This document shows positions 59,898-64,000 of a stretch of DNA of 64,000 nt, one piece after another. A program made the translations under genes and the position numbers. The stretch is taken from NCBI RefSeq assembly GCF_900109055.1, contig NZ_FOIV01000004.1, forward strand, positions 124,001 to 188,000. Direction: 5' to 3'. The notes under the pieces are model-generated. The model made no database searches. It was not told the origin of the DNA and saw only the letters and a program-made list of their open reading frames with translations. Numbering within the stretch: the first letter of the stretch is position 1; each line of letters opens with the position of its first letter. Source of the DNA: Prevotella sp. khp7. Lineage in GTDB: Bacteria > Bacteroidota > Bacteroidia > Bacteroidales > Bacteroidaceae.

Positions 59898-61023
59898 TCA
59901 TTTTATATAGCCTGTCAATTGTCTTTGAGCTCAACGTATCTTCAACAACAATTCTCCTATTAAGATAAGTCTCGTCGGGATTAGCTTTCGAAGAAAGCAT
60001 TTCGCTATTAATGTCATGCTGAATTGAATAAATCTTGATTCCCTGTTCAGTATGGTGTTTATAAAGTATTGAACTCTCTGACATAAACACCTTACATCCG
60101 TCACGCAAAGCCATCCTAATATTACCTAACGCCTGTTGGCGTTCATGGCCAAATATTCGGAAGTAACATGCAGAAAGTGTCTTACGATAATCCTCATACG
60201 GCATATAGTCATCAATAGCGACAAAGTTATCACCCCAGAGTTCCTTACCCAACTCTTTAATTTGATTTCTATATTTAGGTGTTCCTCCATAACTCAAAGG
60301 CACGACGACACGCCTGTCACCGAGTTCAACATCTGCCAACTTCAGAAAAATATCTGCATGATTATTCGTAGGGTCTCCTGAATTACCAATCATAATATCC
60401 ATACCATCTACAAAAGGGGCAGTGTCAAGAAGCGACATCGTAATATTTGCCTGTGGAGATGAATATCTATATTCAATTTGCTTTGCTCTAAAGAATTTAT
60501 TCTTCTTCATCATCTCATACTCCTCGGGTATGATACCAGAAAAGAAATCAACTCGATTCACAGCATTCTTTAGTTTACCATTGCGAAAAAATTTATAGAC
60601 AGACTTACCTTTTTGCAATAAATAATCTTTACATGATTGCCGTAGGAGGCGTTGTGTTTCCGGTTTTATTGAATAAGGCACATTCACCAATGGTCTTGAC
60701 CCTATACAGCCATAGATATCAAAACCCCATGCAAACCACACTACAGTTACCTTGGATGGTATCTGTGGAATAACAGATAATGGCAAAGACTGAATATTAT
60801 GAAGTATTACAATATCGCATTTCCATTTAATGACCTCATCTAGGAAACAAGAAGAGTTCATATAATCAATCTTTTCAAAATTATCAAGATAACGATAAGA
60901 ATCTCTATGTTCTTTCTCAACGTGTATATATCTATTCAGACACCTGTCTCCAAGGAAATCAAATGTCTTTATGATACAATTAACAAACTTCTCATCGGTA
61001 ACACAATGAAGAATTCTAATCAT
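59875..61023 (-). CDS. GT56-like (WecF/Fuc4NAc transferase family) glycosyltransferase
   Basis: The 382-residue protein has ILHCVTDEKFVNCIIKTFDF, FAWGFDIYG, and IMIGNSGDPTNNHADIFLKL, the hallmark segment of GT56 4-acetamido-4,6-dideoxy-galactose transferases, plus VVPLSYGGTPKYRNQI. Donor specificity may differ from the enterobacterial enzyme. It is the first gene of the long minus-strand glycan operon (61023 down to 42573); no clear TAnnTTTG box was found in the 135 bp before it. Confidence 0.85.
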   Translation of the reverse strand: MIRILHCVTDEKFVNCIIKTFDFLGDRCLNRYIHVEKEHRDSYRYLDNFEKIDYMNSSCFLDEVIKWKCDIVILHNIQSLPLSVIPQIPSKVTVVWFAWGFDIYGCIGSRPLVNVPYSIKPETQRLLRQSCKDYLLQKGKSVYKFFRNGKLKNAVNRVDFFSGIIPEEYEMMKKNKFFRAKQIEYRYSSPQANITMSLLDTAPFVDGMDIMIGNSGDPTNNHADIFLKLADVELGDRRVVVPLSYGGTPKYRNQIKELGKELWGDNFVAIDDYMPYEDYRKTLSACYFRIFGHERQQALGNIRMALRDGCKVFMSESSILYKHHTEQGIKIYSIQHDINSEMLSSKANPDETYLNRRIVVEDTLSSKTIDRLYKMIEILEKK

Positions 61024-61158
61024 TTTATATCTATACTGTTATGTACTTCCCTTAAAACTCAAAGGATATTTCTAAACCAATTCTCATACACCTTTATCAC
61101 AGAGAAGCAGTGCTCTCATAATGGCGTCCTTTATCCTCAAAATATCCATCTAAAGTAA

Positions 61159-61329
61159 TTATTCCACGAGTGCCGTATTACAACAACCATATCTGATACG
61201 CCATTGACTCACATCCCCAATATCCTCAAAACGTTCATCTTTTGTGATACTCATAGCAAACCAGCCACGTCGTTTATAAAAATGGCATTTTAGTTTCTTT
61301 GCAGTCTTATTTTTTAATGATTCTGCCAT
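61159..61329 (-). CDS. Small hypothetical protein after the hydro-lyase alpha gene
   Basis: A 56-residue frame starts MAESLKNKTAKKLKCHFYKR one base after the stop of the hydro-lyase alpha gene and ends CCNTALVE. It is basic at the N-terminus with WFAMSITKDERFEDIGDVSQ in the middle. No family is recognised. Tight placement argues for translation; short length and lack of homology argue against. It may be a remnant. Confidence 0.35.
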   Translation of the reverse strand: MAESLKNKTAKKLKCHFYKRRGWFAMSITKDERFEDIGDVSQWRIRYGCCNTALVE

Positions 61330-61330
61330 A

Positions 61331-62176
61331 TTACAACAGCACGCTTGCCCTTCTAGGCTCAAAGCAACAGCAAGGCCTTAAGGCAACTATTCTCACACCA
61401 CTGGCTCTTTGAGGACCAATCTTAGCAAAAGTAGCCAGAACGCTATGCTTACCACCTAAGCCAAGCGGTCCAACTTTTGCTTCATTGACCTTATCTGTGA
61501 TTCTCTTTTCAAAATCACTCTGCTTGCCAAAGTCGCCCTTTGCCATTGCTTCCATCATCAAACTGGTAGCCTCAAACTGACTTCTACCAATACCTATAGC
61601 CAAGGTACAAGGGGAACAGCCTAACTGACTGACAGCAGGTTTGGCTCTATTCACAATCTCCTCAATCACCACATCAACACTATGTTTATGGAACACTCTC
61701 TGAGTTATACCACGTATGGCAGGGCCTCCACCAAGCATTAAAACAGTCAACCTCAGAACATCTTCATCAACTGGTTTAATAATGATAGGAGAAGGAGCTA
61801 GCGCACCACTGTCTTCATCCAATCCACCACTCTGGTCAATACGAGCATAATCACCACCCTTAATAGCCATGGGGCGGCCAGGCAATTGTCTTAAACCTTG
61901 GCGAACTCCTTCTTTTATCTCTTCCAGTAGAGCGCCAGTCACACACTTATTGGGGCCCACCTCCAAAAATAGATGGGGAATACCAGTATCATCACACAAC
62001 GGACTACGCCTTTTCTCTGCCACAAGCGCATTGTCCAGCACTTGTTTCACAACCCAGCATGAGCTTTCTATTTGCTCATCTGCTATTGCCTTGCGATATG
62101 CTTCTTTCTGGTCTTCACGGAATGTTGAACCAGCCCTGACCAAACAGTCCGCTACTTTTTCAATAATGTTACTCAT
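61331..62176 (-). CDS. Fe-S hydro-lyase alpha subunit (class I fumarase/tartrate dehydratase)
   Basis: The start MSNIIEKVADCLVRAG at 62176 is chosen; upstream residues overlap the beta gene in another frame. The 281-residue protein carries the three cluster-ligand Cys regions: PLCDDTGIP, QLGCSPCTLA with Cys, plus GGDYARIDQSGG and GLGGKHSVLATF. Members dehydrate fumarate/malate, L-tartrate or mesaconate using a [4Fe-4S] cluster, so the exact substrate is open. It overlaps the beta gene by 8 nt. Confidence 0.9.
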   Translation of the reverse strand: MSNIIEKVADCLVRAGSTFREDQKEAYRKAIADEQIESSCWVVKQVLDNALVAEKRRSPLCDDTGIPHLFLEVGPNKCVTGALLEEIKEGVRQGLRQLPGRPMAIKGGDYARIDQSGGLDEDSGALAPSPIIIKPVDEDVLRLTVLMLGGGPAIRGITQRVFHKHSVDVVIEEIVNRAKPAVSQLGCSPCTLAIGIGRSQFEATSLMMEAMAKGDFGKQSDFEKRITDKVNEAKVGPLGLGGKHSVLATFAKIGPQRASGVRIVALRPCCCFEPRRASVLL

Positions 62177-62678
62177 AAACACTCCTTCCTTTAGCAGCGG
62201 CAATAATAGCCTGATAATTACCAACTTTGATTCTATACAGAGCCTCCATCCCAAGTTCCGGCCATGCCACACACTCTCGTTCAAGGGTTTGGCTTTCCAA
62301 GAGGGCGGTTACAGGGGGGATAATGGCAAAAACTGCATTATTCTCTGCCAGCATCTTCACTGTCTCTGGCTTGATGGCACCCTTACCAAGATGCATCTTG
62401 ATACCACCTAACTTGGAGAGAGTCTCAAAACTGCCCTCTATTTCCAACTTGTTACTGGAAGTAGGACCTACTCCTGCGGGACTCACAGCCGTGTGAAATA
62501 TCACGCCACCCTTCAAATCAATCCCTCGTTTGTTCCATGTACCAGCCTCAAGTTCCTTGCAGATACGAGGCAGCACAGCATCACGACCACAGAATATGTA
62601 GCCTGAAATGGAAACTACATCGCCAACATTAAGACTTGCTACAACATCTTCGCTTATCGGTATTTGAATCTCTCTCAT
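62169..62678 (-). CDS. Fe-S hydro-lyase beta subunit (class I fumarase/tartrate dehydratase)
   Basis: The 169-residue start MREIQIPISEDVVASLNVGD at 62678 is chosen. Motifs are VSISGYIFCGRDAVLPRI, IFHTAVSPAGVGPTSSNKLE (substrate loop) and MHLGKGAI. It corresponds to the C-terminal Fumerase_C domain. It precedes the alpha gene in the operon, the reverse of the alpha-beta order in E. coli ttdAB. It is separated by 1 bp from the exported-protein gene upstream. Confidence 0.9.
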   Translation of the reverse strand: MREIQIPISEDVVASLNVGDVVSISGYIFCGRDAVLPRICKELEAGTWNKRGIDLKGGVIFHTAVSPAGVGPTSSNKLEIEGSFETLSKLGGIKMHLGKGAIKPETVKMLAENNAVFAIIPPVTALLESQTLERECVAWPELGMEALYRIKVGNYQAIIAAAKGRSVYE

Positions 62679-62679
62679 A

Positions 62680-63336
62680 TTAAAATGTAAAGTCAATTGC
62701 AAATGTCAATCTTGGATGCTCTTTAAAGAAGTCGTTTCCCCAGATATAGAAACTATACTGCTTGTAAACATAGAAGAAACCTGCTGCTAAATCGGGATCT
62801 TCATTGAATTTCCATGAATGAGTTAAACCAATATGTGGCCAGAAACTACTATTCTTTCCCGTTGGCAACTTTCCTGCCAAGTACCAATATTGATCAAAAG
62901 TGTTCTCACCATCTTTGTCAATAGTATGCCAGGTGTTTGTTGTCCAGAACAGTTTACCATCCTTTGTAATATCACCATTCATAAAGAACCCAGTATTAAG
63001 ATAACCAAATTTGTGGCTATCATCAAGATCAAATGTTGGAGCAGACTGGATGCCAGCACTAAACCATTGGCTGAACTTTTTACCTACACGTAGATAATAT
63101 CCAATGAACTTTTCATCAGGACCTGTGGTAAGGTCGGTTCCAATAGAGAACCAATCATTCACACCATATTGCAAAGTCGTATATGTACGTTGGTTGTTAA
63201 TACCTGGCCTCACTTTCAATGAATGATAGCCAAAAAAATGTTCTTTGCCTACTGTTGCCCCATAATATGGTACCTGTGCAAATGTCTCTATTACAAAAGC
63301 AAAGACTAAAACGATGCCTAATAATATTTTTTTCAT
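62680..63336 (-). CDS. Exported (probable outer-membrane) protein
   Basis: The start MKKILLGIVLVFAFVIETFA at 63336 gives a clean signal peptide (cleavage near FAQ-VPY). The mature part of about 197 residues is rich in alternating aromatic strands (WFSIGTDLTTGPDEKFIGYY, SQWFSAGIQSAPTFDLDD, QYWYLAGKLPTGKNSSFWPH) ending in FAIDFTF, with a terminal Phe, suggesting a small outer-membrane beta-barrel. The specific family is unrecognised. It lies between the permease and the hydro-lyase genes, so it may aid substrate entry. Confidence 0.75.
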   Translation of the reverse strand: MKKILLGIVLVFAFVIETFAQVPYYGATVGKEHFFGYHSLKVRPGINNQRTYTTLQYGVNDWFSIGTDLTTGPDEKFIGYYLRVGKKFSQWFSAGIQSAPTFDLDDSHKFGYLNTGFFMNGDITKDGKLFWTTNTWHTIDKDGENTFDQYWYLAGKLPTGKNSSFWPHIGLTHSWKFNEDPDLAAGFFYVYKQYSFYIWGNDFFKEHPRLTFAIDFTF

Positions 63337-63349
63337 TTCTGTTCCTTGA

Positions 63350-64000
63350 TTAATAAATATCCATTCCTGAAGCAAAATTATCTTTATATAGCATTTTACT
63401 TCGAACTCCGAGCACAATTCCTATTAATGCCCATCCTCCTACTATAATCCATTCTTGCCATGTAAGAGCACAACTCGTGGTCGGTAAAAGATACATCAAT
63501 GCCATGAATCCCGCCATTATCGTCGCAAGAATTCCAATAGTCTTTCCGTGATTAACCCTAAATGGTCTTGTAAGATTTGGTTTGGTTTTACGGAGTTTGA
63601 GGAAAGAGGCGGCCACCATGCAATAAGCCAAACAGCAAGCGAAGTTGGCTGCATCCACAATCCACACCAGCATAACTCTTCCAAACAAGGGAGCTATGAT
63701 TGAAAGCAATCCCAAAAACAAAATTGCCACGTATGGGGTGTTATATTCAGAATGCAATTTCGAGAACTTTCCAGGAAGCATGTGGGATTTTGACATAGAG
63801 AACAGCAAGCGGCTACCTCCAATGAGGAATGAATTCCATGTTGTTACAATACCACAGAGACCTCCAATAACCAGCACCTTTGTCATTGCTTGGTTCGAAA
63901 ATGCTTTAGCCAGAGCGTCAGCTGTTACCATTCCTGTGTCTTGCATTGACGCATCAACCTCAGCAGGGCTCATCACGTAACCAATTGCCACAACAACCAT
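63350..64000 (-). CDS. APC-family amino acid permease (partial, N-terminus beyond window)
   Basis: The C-terminal 216 residues are in the window, with about five to six transmembrane segments: VLVIGGLCGIVTTWNSFLIG, FSMSKSHMLPGKFSKLH (the conserved cytoplasmic loop of APC transporters), YVAILFLGLLSIIAPLFGRV, and LTRPFRVNHGKTIGILATIM. It imports amino acids or related anions. It is the first visible gene of the operon leading to the hydro-lyase (13-bp gap to the exported protein), so the transported compound may be the precursor of the hydro-lyase substrate. Confidence 0.88.
   Translation of the reverse strand: MVVVAIGYVMSPAEVDASMQDTGMVTADALAKAFSNQAMTKVLVIGGLCGIVTTWNSFLIGGSRLLFSMSKSHMLPGKFSKLHSEYNTPYVAILFLGLLSIIAPLFGRVMLVWIVDAANFACCLAYCMVAASFLKLRKTKPNLTRPFRVNHGKTIGILATIMAGFMALMYLLPTTSCALTWQEWIIVGGWALIGIVLGVRSKMLYKDNFASGMDIY

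Overview
The window looks like a chromosomal segment of a Prevotella-like member of the Bacteroidales. The reasons are recurrent TAnnTTTG promoter boxes with almost no Shine-Dalgarno sequences, Bacteroidetes-specific families (DUF4954, DUF4422, four-helix-bundle protein, UpxY remnant) and a cell-surface glycan locus of the type seen in this order. No rRNA, tRNA, integrase, transposase or CRISPR array was seen.

Layout. 1-6.7 kb is core genome: a secreted M16 protease (cut by the window edge), a broken four-helix-bundle gene, a hexapeptide-repeat DUF4954 protein, the ribosome-associated GTPase HflX, and divergently glucosamine-6-phosphate deaminase NagB. 6.7-11.1 kb makes nucleotide-activated deoxyamino sugars (membrane 4,6-dehydratase, PseB-like dehydratase, PglE-like aminotransferase). 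11.3-15.9 kb is a cassette of a RecA-like ATPase, Toprim protein, HTH protein, HU-like protein, tiny membrane protein and amidase. It carries a 22-bp palindromic repeat array and a palindrome-rich intergenic element.

16.2-29.5 kb is a visibly AT-richer island of defence-type genes. It holds a HigBA-like pair whose antitoxin carries an ImmA/IrrE protease domain; a three-gene operon (DUF2971, large PIN-like protein, protein with a C-terminal hydrophobic hairpin); a TIR protein next to a small membrane coiled-coil protein; and a compact five-gene operon encoding a Cas2-like protein, a PIN_8-like protein that has lost its catalytic acids, a multi-pass membrane protein, a reverse transcriptase and a second TIR protein. 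I recognise no described system with this last composition, and it is the best candidate for something new in the window.

29.6-61.0 kb is a large surface-polysaccharide locus that begins beside a degraded UpxY (NusG-like antiterminator) pseudogene. It has nucleotide-sugar enzymes (UDP-glucuronate 4-epimerase type, UDP-galactopyranose mutase, a reductase/epimerase), two different initiating phosphosugar transferases (WecA/MraY type and PglC/WcaJ type), two flippases, one polymerase/ligase, about 18 glycosyltransferases of many families, a DUF2334 deacetylase, an ATP-grasp enzyme and an acetyltransferase broken at a G8 homopolymer (possible phase variation). Duplicated GT14, GT2 and DUF4422 genes point to local rearrangement. 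61.1-64 kb returns to metabolism: a two-subunit Fe-S hydro-lyase (fumarase/tartrate dehydratase family), an exported protein and an APC permease running off the edge.
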